DNA of 64,000 nt from Lathyrus oleraceus (Eukaryota; Streptophyta; Magnoliopsida; Fabales; Fabaceae), in NCBI RefSeq assembly GCF_024323335.1, contig NC_066584.1, positions 270,793,618 through 270,857,617 of the forward strand, given 5' to 3'. Positions 9,469-22,600 of this stretch are shown piece after piece. The notes below the pieces were generated by a model, which had not been told where the DNA came from, did not search any database, and saw only the letters and a program-made list of their open reading frames with translations. Position numbers and translations under genes: made by a program. The number at the start of each line of letters is the position of its first letter. Positions within the stretch are counted from its first letter, which is position 1.

Positions 9469-11796
9469 AGATTGGTAAGCAGTAGAATCAGACTTTTCTC
9501 ATCTGGTAACGATTGGAGACCGTATTGAGAAAGGCTTGAGGGATGGAAAAATTTGAGGAGCTGTTGGGGTCCCCACTGCCCCGAAAAAGTATTATGAAGG
9601 TTTCCAGAAGAAGAAAGAAGGTGACACAAATGGTATCTCAAGGGGTTATAAGGGTAAGCAACAAATTTCATATGACCAAGTCGTCGCTGTAGTACCCATA
9701 CCATACCAGCAACCAACACAACAACAACAGGTTTATCAGCAACAACCTCCACAACAACGACAACAATAAAATGCCATTCCGCAACGACAATTCAAACCAA
9801 GGCCACCACGAAGGCAACTTGACCCTCTACCTGTGCCTTACAGCCATATATTTCCGTACATGCAGAAAGAAGGATTGTTAACCTTAAGAGAGTTAAAGCC
9901 AACCACCTTCCCGTATCCTCCCGGATATGATGTGAATGCCCACTTTGAGTTTCATATGGATGTCCCTGGCCATACCCTAGAAAATTGTTATGCATTCCAT
10001 AATCGTGTGCAAGATCTAATTGAAGCTAAGGTTGTCACCTTTACTCTGAGACGCCCGAATGTAAACACCAATCCCATGCCAACACATGGAGGTGTGTCAG
10101 TCAGTGCCATCGAAGAAGTCAATAAAGGTGAACTGATCAAGAAAGTTGAAGAAATTCAAACTCCTATTGTCGTGATAGGTGTATAATTGTTGAAGAGTGG
10201 TCTGATCCCAATAGACTTAGCTGATGAAGAAAATCTTGAAGAGTTGAAGAGTTTTATCCAGCAAATGTTGGATCAAGGTGAGATGCAAATCGAGCGCCGC
10301 AACAAAGACATGAAAGAAAAATAAATAGTTGTGATTGACATTCCTTATTACGCAATCAATGTGGAGATCCCCATCACTCAGTTAGTGATATAATTTCCAT
10401 CACCCTTCGCATATGAAGATGAAAAAGCAGTATCGTGGGTATATCAACCCAGGGCTTTTAAGCAGAGGCAGGAAGACCAACCTGTGGTCATCAATGAGCC
10501 AAATGTTACCTCTATTGTGGGACCAGCTGGAATGACACGCAGTGGCCGAATGTTTGCACCAAGAATTGTTGACGCGTCTTCCAAAGCTAAAGGGAAGGAG
10601 GTCTCCACCCATGTCCAAATTCCTACTCCAAACCTTGAATTACAAGAAATGCACTTATCTCCGAAAGATGCCGTTACCCGAGAGGAAGCAGAGGAATTTC
10701 TGAAGATAATTAAGAAGAGTGACTACAAGGTAGTTGATCAGTTAAATCAAACCCCTTCGAAGATATCCATGTTGTCTTTATTACTCAGCTCAGAGGCACA
10801 TAGTGATTCGTTGATGAAGGTATTGAGTGCGGATCGTATTACGAAAGACTTCACAGTAGAACAATTTGATGATGTGATCTCTTATGTAACCACTAGAAAC
10901 TTCCTAGGGTTTAATGATGATGAGCTACCTGCCGAAGGGAAGAATCACAAAAAAGCTATACATATTTCCTTGAGATGCATAAACACCTTATTATAAAGAG
11001 TTTTGGTGGATACAAGTTCTTCTTTAAACGTTATCCCGAAGACTACACTAGTGAAATTGCCTTTGGAAGGACTAAACATGAAGCCTAGCACTCTGATAGT
11101 GAAGGCTTTTGATGGCTCAAGAAGAGCATTAATAGGGGAGGTTGACTTGCCAATTAAGATTGGCCCGTCTGTCTTCACCATTACATTCCAAGTTATGGAT
11201 ATACACCCTGTGTATAATTGCTTGCTCGGGAGATCTTGGATTCACTCTGCGGGCGCAGTAACCTCTACCTTACACCAAAAGCTAAAATTCATCACGAATG
11301 ACAAGATGATCGTGATTGGAGGTGAAGAGGACAACTTGGTTATCCACTTGACTTCTTTTAGATATATCGAAGTGGAAGGCGAAATTACTGAGACACCTTT
11401 CTAGTCCTTGGAAGTGGTAAATGTATTGACAGTCCAACAGATATCTGAGTCACCAAAATCAGAGTTGTCAATGGCCTCCTGGTAAGGAGCTAAAGCTGCT
11501 ATAGACAATAGGAATGCCCAAAGCTGGGGCAAGGTGATAGAAGTATGCGAGAAGTGGGATAAGTTTGGTTTGGGAGATGAACCATCCTCGATTGAAGCAA
11601 GTAGTCAGCATGACAAGAAGCAGGTTCCTCTCGTTGAAGATACATTTACTAGTGTTGGTCATATCTTTGGTGATCAAGTTTCAATGATTAACGATGAGGC
11701 TTATAATGAGGCAGTGTCCAGTTGGGTACGTCAAGCAGCGCCCAACGAAGAACTAAAGAACTGGAAGACTGTGGAAATCTCCCAATTCTTTCAAAA
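9469..11796 (+). pseudogene. Ogre/Tat gag C-terminus and protease, many in-frame stops (element C)
   Basis: The gag tail is recognised by IGDRIEKGLRDGK (9512), followed by a Gln-rich stretch and a PGHTLENC zinc-knuckle-like remnant (about 9960). The protease region has VDTSSSLNVIPK (about 11005), where the usual DTG core reads DTS; the catalytic Asp is kept but the Gly is lost. Downstream come AFDGSRRALIGEVDLPIKIGP and CLLGRSWIHSAGAVTS, as in the other copies. The whole 2.3 kb stays in one frame but holds at least eight stops, for example near 9554, 10184, 10322, 10390, 10994 and 11402. It ends at a probable splice donor at 11797 that overlaps the TAA stop. Confidence 0.85.
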
Positions 11797-12016
11797 GTAA
11801 TTTTATTGTTTTAATCAAAACCATGTGCTCTGCCCAAGGCACAATGGTATGTTATAGGGCCTCCTTATTTTTAGAATTTTGATTATCATTAATAAAATGG
11901 AAATTTGCATCAAACTTTTGCTCATTTCCTTTCATATTTTTATATATACGATAAAAAATGGCATTAATTCTTATGCACGCACTTTCTAAATAAACTGCAT
12001 AAATCATAACATGCAG
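11797..12016 (+). other. putative intron between pro and RT (element C)
   Basis: The donor GTAATTTT starts at 11797, with the gag-pro stop TAA at 11798-11800. The acceptor is catgCAG, ending at 12016. Removing 220 nt leaves the protease frame continuous with the RT-domain frame that includes the ATG at 12051. A pro-RT intron is an established property of Ogre elements; the exact sites here are my reading. Confidence 0.65.
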
Positions 12017-13321
12017 AGACACCACTGAGACCATTGATAACGACATTGCTATGGTCTTGCATGATTTTGACTGTCCAATTTACCAAGCCGAAGACGAAGG
12101 CGGGGAAGATTGTGAACTCCCTGAAGAGTTGGCCAGATTACTCAAACAAGAAGAGAAAGTCATTCAACCATACCAAGAGGACGTCGAAGTCATCAATCTC
12201 GGAACGGAGGAAGGCAAGAAAGAAGTAAGGATAGGCGCCACCCTTTAAGATACAGTGAAGGCAATACTGATAGAGCTCCTCCACGAGTATGCTGACGTGT
12301 TTGCTTGGTCATACCAAGATCTGTTTGGGCTAGATACTGATATTGTTATGCATAAGCTTCCACTTAAAGAAGAATGCTCTGCTGTCAAACAAAAGCTAAG
12401 AAGAACTCATCCAGACATGGCTCTCAAGATTAGAGAGGAAGTGAGAAAGCAGTTTGATGTTGGGTTTTTAGAAGTTGCCAAGTGCCCATAATGGGTTGCT
12501 AACATCGTACCAGTACCAAAGAAGGATGGAAAAGTACGCATGTGTGTTGACTACCGAGACCTAAACAGAGCTAGTCCTAAAGACGATTTACCATTACCTT
12601 ACATTGATGTATTGGTAGATAACACATCTCAGCTCTCCGTGTTTTCCTTCATGGATGGTTTCTCCAGGTATAACCATATTAAAATGGATCCGGAGGACAT
12701 GGAGAAGACTACATTCATCACCCCTTGGGGGACCTTCTGTTACAAGGTGATGCCGTTCGGGTTGAAAAATGCAGGGGCAACATATCATTGTGCCATGGTG
12801 ACTCTCTTTGATGACATGATTCATAAAGAGATCGAAGTGTATGTTGATGATATGATCACCAAATCCCAAACAGAAGAGGAGCACATCACTAATTTGGACA
12901 AGTTATTTGCTCGACTAAGGAAGTTTAGGTTGAGGCTTAACCCCAACAAATGCACATTTGGGGTTCGATCTGGGAAGCTTTTGGGCTTTATTGTGAGCCA
13001 AAAAGGAATTGAGGCAGATCCTGACAAGGTCAGAGCCATTCAGAACATGCCGGCGCCGAAGACTGAGAAAGAGGTTTGTGGTTTCTTGGGAAGATTAAAT
13101 TACATCGCCAGGTTTATCTCTCATCTCACTGCCACATGTAAACCAATATTCAAGCTTCTGAGGAAAAATCAAGAAGTTGAATGGAATGATGATTGCCAAA
13201 CAACCTTTGACAAAATTAAAGAATACTTACAAGAACCGCCAATTTTAATGCCCCTTGCTCAGGGAAGACCTCTCATCATGTACTTAATAGTACTCGACGA
13301 ATCTATGGGTTGTGTGTTGGG
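12017..13321 (+). pseudogene. Ogre/Tat reverse transcriptase with truncated RNase H (element C)
   Basis: The region encodes the linker (GGEDCELPEELARLLKQEEK) and then the RT: VPVPKKDGKVRMCVDYRDLN, FSFMDGFSRYNHIKM, PFGLKNAGATYH and the catalytic YVDDM at 12840-12854. It continues through FLGRLNYIARFISH to the start of the RNase H connection (SMGCVLG), where the minus-strand LTR of D begins at 13322. Stops lie at 12246-12248 and 12489-12491; otherwise one frame is kept. RT copies the element RNA into DNA in the virus-like particle. RNase H and integrase of C must lie right of the window. Confidence 0.88.
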
Positions 13322-16300
13322 TGTAGTGGTAAATTCATTATCATCAAGCTATGGATAAGCTAGACATCAATAAAACCAGAGTCGCCACCGCGCTTTTATT
13401 GTTTCCAAGGGAAAAGGGAAAAAGTACGAACAAAACCCAAAAAGTAAGAAGTTTTCAAATCAAAACTAATAAAAATGTCAGAGATTACAGGTAAGGGGGT
13501 TGGTTACACAGAGGGAAGGTGTTAGCACCCAAAGTGTCCTAGGTACTCCTAGGGAGCCCTTTTTTGTGTCCATATGTATTTTGGACAAAGTGATGTTTAC
13601 AAACAAATAGAATGGGAAGATGAGAAAAGAATTCATTAATTATATTTTTGTGTTTAACAAGCCCTTCGGACTTGTGCCTACGTACCAACATAAAAATGAG
13701 GGATCAAAACCTCGTAGTTCGTGATACAAATTTCAAAGTGAGTGAATTGTTTTTAACAAAAATTAAGTTTGAAAGGCACAAAGGCCCAAAGATGGTGTGA
13801 ATGAGTTAGTTCTTTTTTTGGATTTTTGAAAGTTTAAGTCAAGTATAATTAAGTCTCTTTACAAGTTTGATTTAAGAAAAGAAGTTTGAAAATGCAATGG
13901 CATAAGGCCAAAGTTTCTATCTTTTTGAAAAGTGGTCAAAGTTTGGAACAAAATAAGTTCACACAAAGAAAATTTTAAAAGGAGGGAGAGATTTTGAAAT
14001 TTAAGAAATGGGGATAAGATGAAGAGACTAATCCTATGCACAAAATTAAAAGTTAAGGGTTAAAAAGATCTGACCAATGGGTAGCAATCCAATAGACAAG
14101 AATGTCAATAGAAACCCAAATTCCCTTGGACACTTAGAATCAAGCAACACACAATGCATACAATATCAATCTTGAAGAGCAAGGCATCAAATAAAGATAG
14201 CCACATCCAAGCTTAACCACTCCATGATCTTCTTCAAATTAGCCCGTGTAACAAATGAATTCCACAAGTCACAGGTTCAAAATAACAGCTTCATAATTAT
14301 CATGTTGCACATGAACTCAAAGGGATCTTGAATGATGTATCAGATGAAGTTTCAAATTGCAATCACTTGGTTTCACAAAAGTTAGAATTGGCCAAGTCCT
14401 TTAGCATAGGGATGTTGCCTAAGTTCTAAGTCCATTTGTCCAAGATCAAGTCAACAGTCCACGCAAAAGTTTTTTAGGGTTTTTGTTGTTATTATGTACA
14501 TTAATGGTCAGTGACCACACAAGCAAACAAAATATACACAAACAAGATATATCACACAATATGGTCTAAATGGACAAAAGGAAAATGACATTAACATAAA
14601 CAATTAGAATGATATGAATAATGGCAAATGAATAAAGACTAAAATTAAATGATATTAAAGTAAATGGCTTGAAATTAAAAGTTAGTTGTTAATGAGTTAG
14701 AAGTTAGTATTGTTTTGCTTTTGCTTTTCATTTTTAAGTCATTCTTTGGAGAACACTCAACCCACTTATCACAAGCATGGATCCTTGAGCCAAGACATCT
14801 TCCAAAGGAAGGAAAAAAGGCCAAGTTTGCATACAATACCATGAAAGATGGGAGACTTATAATCTCACTAACTAGAATGATATGCCTTTTGTTTCACAAA
14901 TTTAGTGCTATATTAAGCAATCGTAATTGGACTTATGTAGAAGTCATAACTATTTGAGGTCGGGCAATAGAATTTTGGTGTTAATGCATGTTAGAGACAT
15001 AGTATAATGGACTATTCTCATGAAACATACCACACACAAAAAGAATATGCAAAAGAGGTGGCCTAATCTCATCCATACTTATGTTGATTTTTCAATCAAC
15101 TAGCCTTAAGAATTTGAGATATCATAGGCCAAATGAGATGAATGCATAAAGAATGGGAATGAGATGAAGTGGGAGGGGAATGGATCAAAACTCAAATTGG
15201 TCAAAGGAGGACTTTTACCAAATTAATATCATCCATTCATTTTGGGAGATGGAATGTACATTCCATCAATCCCCTAAATCCAATAATATTAACTTGACAA
15301 AGTCAAATCAACCTTGACCAAGGCCCAACAATAAAAGTCAAACTCAAACAAATCATCACAATTGGTCAATACAATTAATTGACATTTATTCAAATTAAAA
15401 AGACTAAAATAATACATTTAAATTAAAAAAAGGTTTGTCAAATTCCTAAAACCTCATCAAAACACCAAAGAAATGGCCATGAGATTTATCATAGGTCAAA
15501 CAAGGTCAAAGAACCTTGGAGAAAAAAATTCAGAATTTTTAAAGACTTAAAAGTATTTTTAAACAATTAAAGACAAATACAAAATCAATTAAATCATGAA
15601 AAATATTAATAATGATCCAAAAAATAATTTTAATTCAAAATATGAAAGAGGAAATTTTTTGAAATTTTTTGGTGAAACTCTAATATTTTTTCGATCAATA
15701 TTAAAATTAATATGAATTAATGAAAACAAAAGGATTAAAATGAAAATCAGAAAATAGCAAAAAACGTGGACCACTTGATCTCCCTCATTAATTGAGGTGG
15801 CAGATCAAGTGGTCCTCAGCGCATTTTCCACATTAGACACTAGTCAATGCGCTGCAGGGATGGTATTTAAAACCAACGCACGAGATTAGAACGTTTTGCG
15901 AGGATCCTATGGTTTCAGACGTGCCAACACACGGCCGGAGCTGTAGCTCCGATCTTCTTCTCCGGTGGACCTCACCGGACTGATCCACCTTCAACCATCA
16001 CCAAAATAAAAAAGGAGGACATGATCTGAAAGAAAAAACAGCGTAGAGCACGAATCTGACCTCAATTTTAACTAACTCCACATATATAGAAAGATATGAG
16101 GATTTGAATTTTGAGGTGTGTCAACTGAGTTGCTTTGATTTAACTTCGGACAACCAAAGATCCAAGAGAATTGAGTAGAATTGAGTGAGAATCGAAGAGA
16201 TGAAGTTTTCTGAAAATTACCTTCAATGTTGTGCAATTCTTGATGTTGCTTGCTTCAGACACGATCTGATCACACTTGAGAAGCTAATAGGAAGTGATTG

Positions 16301-17986
16301 GAGAGGTTGCAAGGTTGTGGATCCTGGAGTTCTTGAATCTCCAACAGTTGAGATTCAAACTAAAATTTCAAATTGAAATATCTCAGGTTTTCCTTTAGAA
16401 TGAGAGGGTTTCAATGGGGGACAAAGCTGGCGCGCAAAGTGTGATTCAAATGAGCTCATAAGCCTTCTATTTGCAGCCAGAGGGAATGATATTTGCACAC
16501 TTCAAAATCTGTCCAAAATTGGCAATGTGGATGGCACGAGTGCATGGGCATTTGCAGGCCCACAATGCAATGCATTAAGGTCCAAAATGATTCCAATTGA
16601 AGTCTGAATGAAGCTTGAATGGCAAGGCATTATGAACTGAAGTTTGTACAATTGATTCTTTCCAATGATGCAGCCCTGTTAAAGCCATGCGCATACCTAG
16701 CAATCTTTGTCCAAAATTCATGAACTTGGTTCTTTGGAAAGCTTGGATCAAGGGGAACAAGTTTGATGTTGAAGAGATTTTCATTTGGAGATTGGAACAT
16801 GGAGAATTTTGAGGTGGAAGTTTGGAAATTTCAACATGTTGAAAAATTTTCTAAGTGTCAAGCCATATACTTTAATATTCCATCTTGCTTAACTTTTTAT
16901 GTGAGCTTCACATGAGAAATATGTCTCCATCAAAGTTGTATCTCTTTCAAAGATCTTAAAAATAGTCACCAGTTTCATGTAATTTGGATTTAGAATGATA
17001 CAGTTATGCATTTTTGAAGTTTGGAAAAATCACTTGTTCAATGGTATAGGTCAAAAATGACCTATAATGTATCCTCATATCACATGCTCATAAAAGTTGA
17101 ATTTTCATTTAATACAAACATCAAAGTTGAAGTAGACATCTTGAATTTGATTTTGCAACTTGGAAATATTTCATCTCATAAAAATTGAGAAACGTATGGC
17201 CTTGAGAAGTTGACTTTCAAATTAGGGTTTAGACAAAATGACCTATAATATTTCAACATAGGAAATGATTTTCCAAGAAAAACTAGCTCTAGGTCTCAAC
17301 ATGAAAGTTGTTTGGAATATCATTTAGAGTAACTTGTCTCTTGGAATAATTTTCATATGGTGAAAATTGTAGGAGATAGGGTCTAGGGAGACCCAGTTTT
17401 GATTAGATGAATTCATTTGGCCAACCACCATCAACCAACTTGCTAACCTTCAATTTTTTGGACTTTCTTGGTTCATGGTAGATCATATATGCATAAGATG
17501 ATGAATTTTGAAGTTCCCCTTGAGGAATTTGATCAATTGGTGAGATATCTTATTGGAGAAGTTACTCAAGATACCCATATGAATTAGGGTTTCCAAGGCA
17601 AATCACGCTCAAACTCTCGAAGAAAACTTGATCAATATGACATGTAGGAATCATTGGGACTCATATATGATGCTCATAACCATTCTTGGATCAATTAATG
17701 GTTGTTCTCTTTGTCATTAGGGTCTCAAACCCTAGATATGAACTTGATAAATCAATGGTGATCATGCCTTGCCTACAAAAGAGTTAGGCAAATGCAAAGA
17801 CATATTTTTGGTATTTTAGTTAGTATATGATAATATACGAGTATGATACAATCAGATAATGCTTGGTGATCTCTCCCAAAACAAACCCAATGAGAAGGGT
17901 AAGGAGGATCCCAAGGTATGATCCCAATGCTAATGCTCATGATGAAATTGCATGAGGGATCTTAGGGTCAAAATTGGGGTCTTACA
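13322..17986 (-). repeat. 3' LTR of element D (4665 bp, minus strand)
   Basis: On the plus strand it begins TGTAGTGGTAA and ends GGGGTCTTACA. It is related to the LTRs of A and E: shared blocks include the gagccctttt/aggtactcctagg segment near 13540-13560, the ggtggcgactctgg block (reverse complement at 13376-13389) and the ccggagaag motif (reverse complement 15957-15965). There are long frames inside, but none has a recognisable domain. Confidence 0.85.
16468..16475 (-). promoter_or_regulatory. decayed TATA box of LTR D
   Basis: Aligned with the agcTATAAATAgagcc context in LTR A, D reads agTGCAAATA in minus orientation, then gaaggcttatgagctc. Two TATA positions are changed. It lies 1.5 kb into the LTR, as in A and E. 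Confidence 0.5.
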
Positions 17987-18000
17987 GCTGCCCCTATTTA
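17987..18000 (-). other. polypurine tract of element D
   Basis: The reverse complement reads TAAATAGGGGCAGC, directly next to the LTR terminus at 17986. It is nearly the tract of elements A and B. Confidence 0.85.
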
Positions 18001-19609
18001 AGGACATTCTAATTGAGGAGGTGAAGGTTAAACTCTTCATATCGACTCAATAGAATGGGCTTAAATAACAACATATAGAAACAAATTTTGGTCCCTAAGA
18101 GACCTCATGATGCTTATGATATGAATGTAAAAGTAAATTCTTTGTGGGGAAATATTGCCACAAAGGAAAAGAAATCAGAGAGACCGAAAGTCCACAAGAG
18201 TATAATGTATTCCGTAAGGAAAACTCGCTGGGAAGATAGAGACTCTAGAGGGAATAAATGAGGTTATGCGTAGGACAGGCTATGACTTAAAACTGTTGGG
18301 GGACTAGAGGAATTCCATACAAAATGGAAAGACTCAGCCGGGGAAACAAAACATTTGTAGGGAAAGCGAGTAGATCAGGATAACACTGAAGTACTCGAAT
18401 CATGTAGGAAAAGCGATTTCAGTAAGGAAATATGCACTCAACTCAACTAGGGAAGAAATAAACTTCAACACAGGAGGAGTAGAAATCTATTATCTACTAC
18501 CTGTTACTGGGTATGGAGATAATAAAGATCTGACAAAGAGGACATCCGTCATCGGTTAGGATGAACATATCAAGGATGACTCACTGAGAATGGCCAGGAG
18601 GGAGTATCCATTATCGGTTACTTGGTAAGAATAGCCTTGCTGGGGAAAACTACAGAAAATAGGATTTACAACTACCGGTTACTGGGCAGAAGACCAAAGT
18701 GAGAATATCCGTCACTGGTTAGGATGAACATATCAAGGATAAACTCAATAGGGAAGAAAATTTGTCATCAGTTAAGATGAACATATCAAGGATAGACTTG
18801 CTTGGTACTGTCAAGGAGGATACCCGTCATCGATTAGGATGAACATATCAAGGATATACCAACTGAACCACAAGTAAGAATTACATCTATCGAATGCTGG
18901 ATAGAAGACCATCAAAAGAGAAAATTCGTCACCGGTTAAGATGAACATATCAAGGATAGACTCTATGAGGGGAGAAAAAATAGGAATTACATCTATCAGT
19001 TACTAGATAGAATACCATTGAAGAGAAAATCTGTCACCGGTTAGGATGAACATATCAAGGATAGACTCTACGGAAGAAAGTAGGGTTTACAACTACCGGT
19101 AACTGGGTAGAATACTACAAAGAGAAGGAAACCTGTCATCGGTTAGGATGAACATATCAAGAATTAACTCTCTGGGAAATACAATAGGGATTACAACTAC
19201 CTTTTTACTGGGTAGAATACCAAGGATGAGAATATTCTTCATCGGTTAAGATGAACATATCAAGGATAGACTCAGACAGGGGAAAGAAAGATATTCGTCA
19301 CTGGTTAGGATGAACATATCAAGGATATACTTCCTGGGGAATCAGAAACAAATGAATCCACTAGGAACTCCACTGCTGGGAAAACAGGGGTACTTTTGTC
19401 GGGTATTGGGCAAGAAGTAACAAACTGCAAACTAAGAAGAATATTACCAGTTACTGGGTAATAAGCTCTTAGGAGACTCAAAGCATCTATCAAGGCATGA
19501 TCTAGAAATAAATAGTCAATCAAAACTCAACTCAATGAGGATATAACTCAAGGGGAGTGATTCCATCTAGATAAACAACTGGGGAGGAAACTGAAGTAAT
19601 AATCATCCA
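18001..19609 (-). other. 3' UTR of element D
   Basis: Noncoding region between pol (outside the window) and the polypurine tract. Read on the minus strand, the 300 bp nearest the LTR align with 33270-33400 of element A, including gaccaaaattygtytct and ttatttaagcccattct, so D and A belong to the same family in opposite orientation. The rest is dominated by the minisatellite listed separately. Confidence 0.75.
18480..19345 (-). repeat. compound minisatellite in 3' UTR of D
   Basis: The phrase ggttaggatgaacatatcaa (with gga or taga next) recurs about nine times, near 18555, 18717, 18773, 18833, 18937, 19040, 19140, 19247 and 19304. It is interspersed with acaactaccggttactgggt. Spacing varies from about 55 to 160 bp. 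The same core, in the other orientation (acccagtaaccggt), recurs in the 3' UTR of A. Confidence 0.8.
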
Positions 19610-22600
19610 TGTAAGACCCTAATTTTGATCCTAAGATCCCTCATGGCATCATGTTATTGCACAAGTGCATTGCCTCAAGGATCATAGCATTTTGGATCCT
19701 TAACCCTAGGGTTGGGACTTGTTTGAGTGTTTTGAGACCACCAAGCATGCTTGTATTATATTTTATTGCTTTTCTTATTTGATTACTAACCAAAAGCACA
19801 AAAATATGTCACTAACTCTTTTTGTTTTGAAGCTCAAGTGATCATGTGCTCCACAATGCTCCTATGAGGCTCCTAAGCCCAATGAAATAGCTAGATGAAG
19901 ATGAGAAAAAGCATGGAAATGGTCCACAAAGTTCCTAATCATCATATATGTCTCCCAAGTATCTCAATTTGCCAATTTGATCAAGATAACCCAAAGGGCT
20001 TGAAGATTTGTTCCCAAGGAAACCCTAATTTCATTGTGCTTTGATTGTGCCTTGCCCCTGAAGCAATCTCAACATCTGATCAAGTTTAATAAACTGAAGT
20101 TCTTTAATTCATCACTTTATGCATATATGAGCCTATTTGAGGCCCCTCAATCATTCATTCATCAAGATTGGAAGTTTGACCTTGAAAAGTTGACCAGTCA
20201 AGTCATCTGACTAAACTGAGGATCAATGAAATATAACTTTTGATGTGTTTGTTAAATAAAGATGACCCCAAAATAGAAAATGTTCCTATGAACCATATTA
20301 ACAACTTTCATGTTCATCAAAAATACATTTGAAGCTTGTAAGGTCATAATTAATTTCAAAACATTATAGGTCATTTTGATTGAAACCCTAATTTTGAGTC
20401 AACTTACCAAGGGCATAACTTCCTTAATTTTTAACATTTTTAGGTGAGACAAAATCCATTGGAAATCTTAAGATGTCTACTTTAAATTTTATGTTGGACA
20501 AAATTTCATGATCCTAAAATAAATACATGTGATAATACAAAACATTATAGGTCATCTTGAACCTAATTCATTGAATTTGAAAAAGTACCCAACTTCAAAT
20601 ACCCATAACTTTGTCATAGAAAATCCAAATTATGCAAACATTGAGTCTAGATTGACTATATTGAAAGGATATACAACTTTAATGTTGAAGATTTTCTCAT
20701 TTGAAGCTTGTATCATGAGGACAGAGGGGTTTGATTAAGCTTGCTTTTGGTGAAATTTTTCAAAGTGATTTGAATATGTTTTGTACTTGAATTTTCCAAG
20801 CCAGTTTTGATAAATTTTCACATGCCAAATGATTTTTTCCCAACATGACTTTTGTTCCTTATTTCAAGAGCTTTCCAACCATTACTCACAATAGTCTTTT
20901 TGATTCACCATTTGGGAGATTCAAAATTCTTTTCATTTATGTGCATTTTGGTATTTTTATATTATAACTTGGTATGCAAGTTGTTTCAGTTCAATGTACA
21001 TGTCCAAATGCATTTCACTTGATCTCAGCATGTTGCTTCAGCCATCAATGGGCCTTTCACACACCCACAAAGGCCCATGCTTTCAAATTCCATTTTCCAT
21101 GCACATGAACAAAGCATGATGATCTGATACCTTCAGCTATAAATAGAGCCTTCATGAGCTTCACTTGTTAACCCAAGTGCTGCAGAAGTGAAACCATAGC
21201 CCTCACCAAAGGAATCACTCAAAAAATTTCATACTTTCGAGCTTGAAATTCAGTATCATTAGCTGAGTTTTAAAGCCTGATTCCTTAGCCACTCACTTCC
21301 ATTACATTCATAGATCAAGAAGGAGCAAGGATCTTAGAGAATTCGTGGCCAGAAGTTCATCAATTCAAAGGTATCCATTCAAACTTTTTGGATCTGAAAC
21401 TCCTAATTCAATGTAGTTTGCTTGTGTTTCTGTGGTTTTCTGAAGTCCTCACACTTGAGGCAAGATGTTGATGCATTTAATTTACCATTTCATGAGCAAT
21501 CCGTGTGGACACCATGATTTTCTCCTTCACATTTCTCTTAATATAGGAAGAGTGAGAGAAATCCATTGGTATAGTGATGATCTCCATCACACGAGCTTCA
21601 TTTCTATGGCCTTGTTTTTAATTTTCATTAAGATTTATTTTCTGCAACTGGTGGCCAGAATTTGTTGCTTCGCCGGAGAAGATGGTGGTTTCCACCACCA
21701 CCTCCACGTGTTTCCTTCCCTGGCCCTTGGATCTTGTTGCCACGATCTAATCTTGTTCATTCATTTTAAATACTTCATTTAATGCACCATGCTTCGTGTT
21801 TGACTCAAGAGTATCGTGCATCACCAGATCTGGACCGTGCCTTGTGCCACATCAATTAATGAATGTGGATCAGATGGCTGTGCATTTTTTGCTTATTTTC
21901 ATTTTATTTTTATTTTCTGTTAATTCATTTCATTTTCAAAAGTTCATTAAAAATTCATTTAAAGTCAGAAAAATATGAGACCAATTCCAAAATATTTCTT
22001 GAAAAATCTAGTTTCATATTATGATTTTTAATTATTTTTGTGACTTCATTTGATATTTGTTATGAATTACTTGGTTTTTATTGATTTTAATTCATTTTAA
22101 AATACTTTCTGACTTTTAAAAAATACAAAAATATTTTCATAGCATCTACGGATCATGATAAGTCAATGAAAAATGGTCTCAACAATTTCTTGATTGTTTT
22201 GAGATTATTTGAGATTTTAATTCATATTGTGCTATTTTTAATTGTTTTTAATTGATTTTAATTACTTTCTGATTTCAAAAATTTGTGAGAAAATTAGTCA
22301 AAGCTTGTTTAACTATGTTGAACCTATGAGAATTTAATTGGACTTTTTGAAGTTGCTTTGAATTGAATTTGAGGTTCAACCTTATTTGTTTATTTTTTAT
22401 TTGTATTTTATTTTAATTCAAAAAAATGCCAAAAAAATATCATTGATTTTTTGACTTGTTATCTTCATTTCTCTTATGTTTGGTGTTGATTGAGGTTGAT
22501 TTGAATCAACTTTGATCAATTGAGATTGGTTGTTGTCTTCTTATTCCCCTCCCTTTCATCTTCACCCCTTTCTTTCCATCAATGGCGAATGAGTTAAAGT

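Larger units (their letters stand above)
9469..13321 (+). mobile_element. Element C: internal fragment of an Ogre/Tat Ty3/gypsy element
   Basis: A body without LTRs in the window, reading gag C-terminus, protease, intron and RT in order on the plus strand. It is bounded on the left by the SIRE-1 LTR and on the right by the minus-strand LTR of D, which interrupts the codons just after the RT region. C is therefore the oldest visible layer of the nest. Confidence 0.85.
13322..19609 (-). mobile_element. Element D: 3' part of a minus-strand Ogre-like element
   Basis: Reading on the minus strand there is a minisatellite-rich 3' UTR (19609 to 17987), a polypurine tract and then an LTR that ends at 13322. 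Orientation is shown by the polypurine tract and by the LTR start TGTAAGACCCC read leftward from 17986. Insertion in the RT/RNase H junction of C is clear on the left. On the right the body of D is interrupted at 19610 by the 5' LTR of A, so pol and the 5' LTR of D are beyond the window. Confidence 0.82.

Noticed and set aside
9469..9485. attggtaagcag after the SIRE-1 LTR as a degenerate iMet primer-binding site, making it a 5' LTR
   Set aside because: The LTR is preceded by an envelope-like ORF and a PPT, and the bases after it align with gag codons of element C.
15864..15871. tatttaaa as TATA box of LTR D
   Set aside because: It is 2.1 kb into the LTR, downstream of the ccggagaag module. 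The true homologue of the A and E TATA box is the decayed site at 16468-16475.
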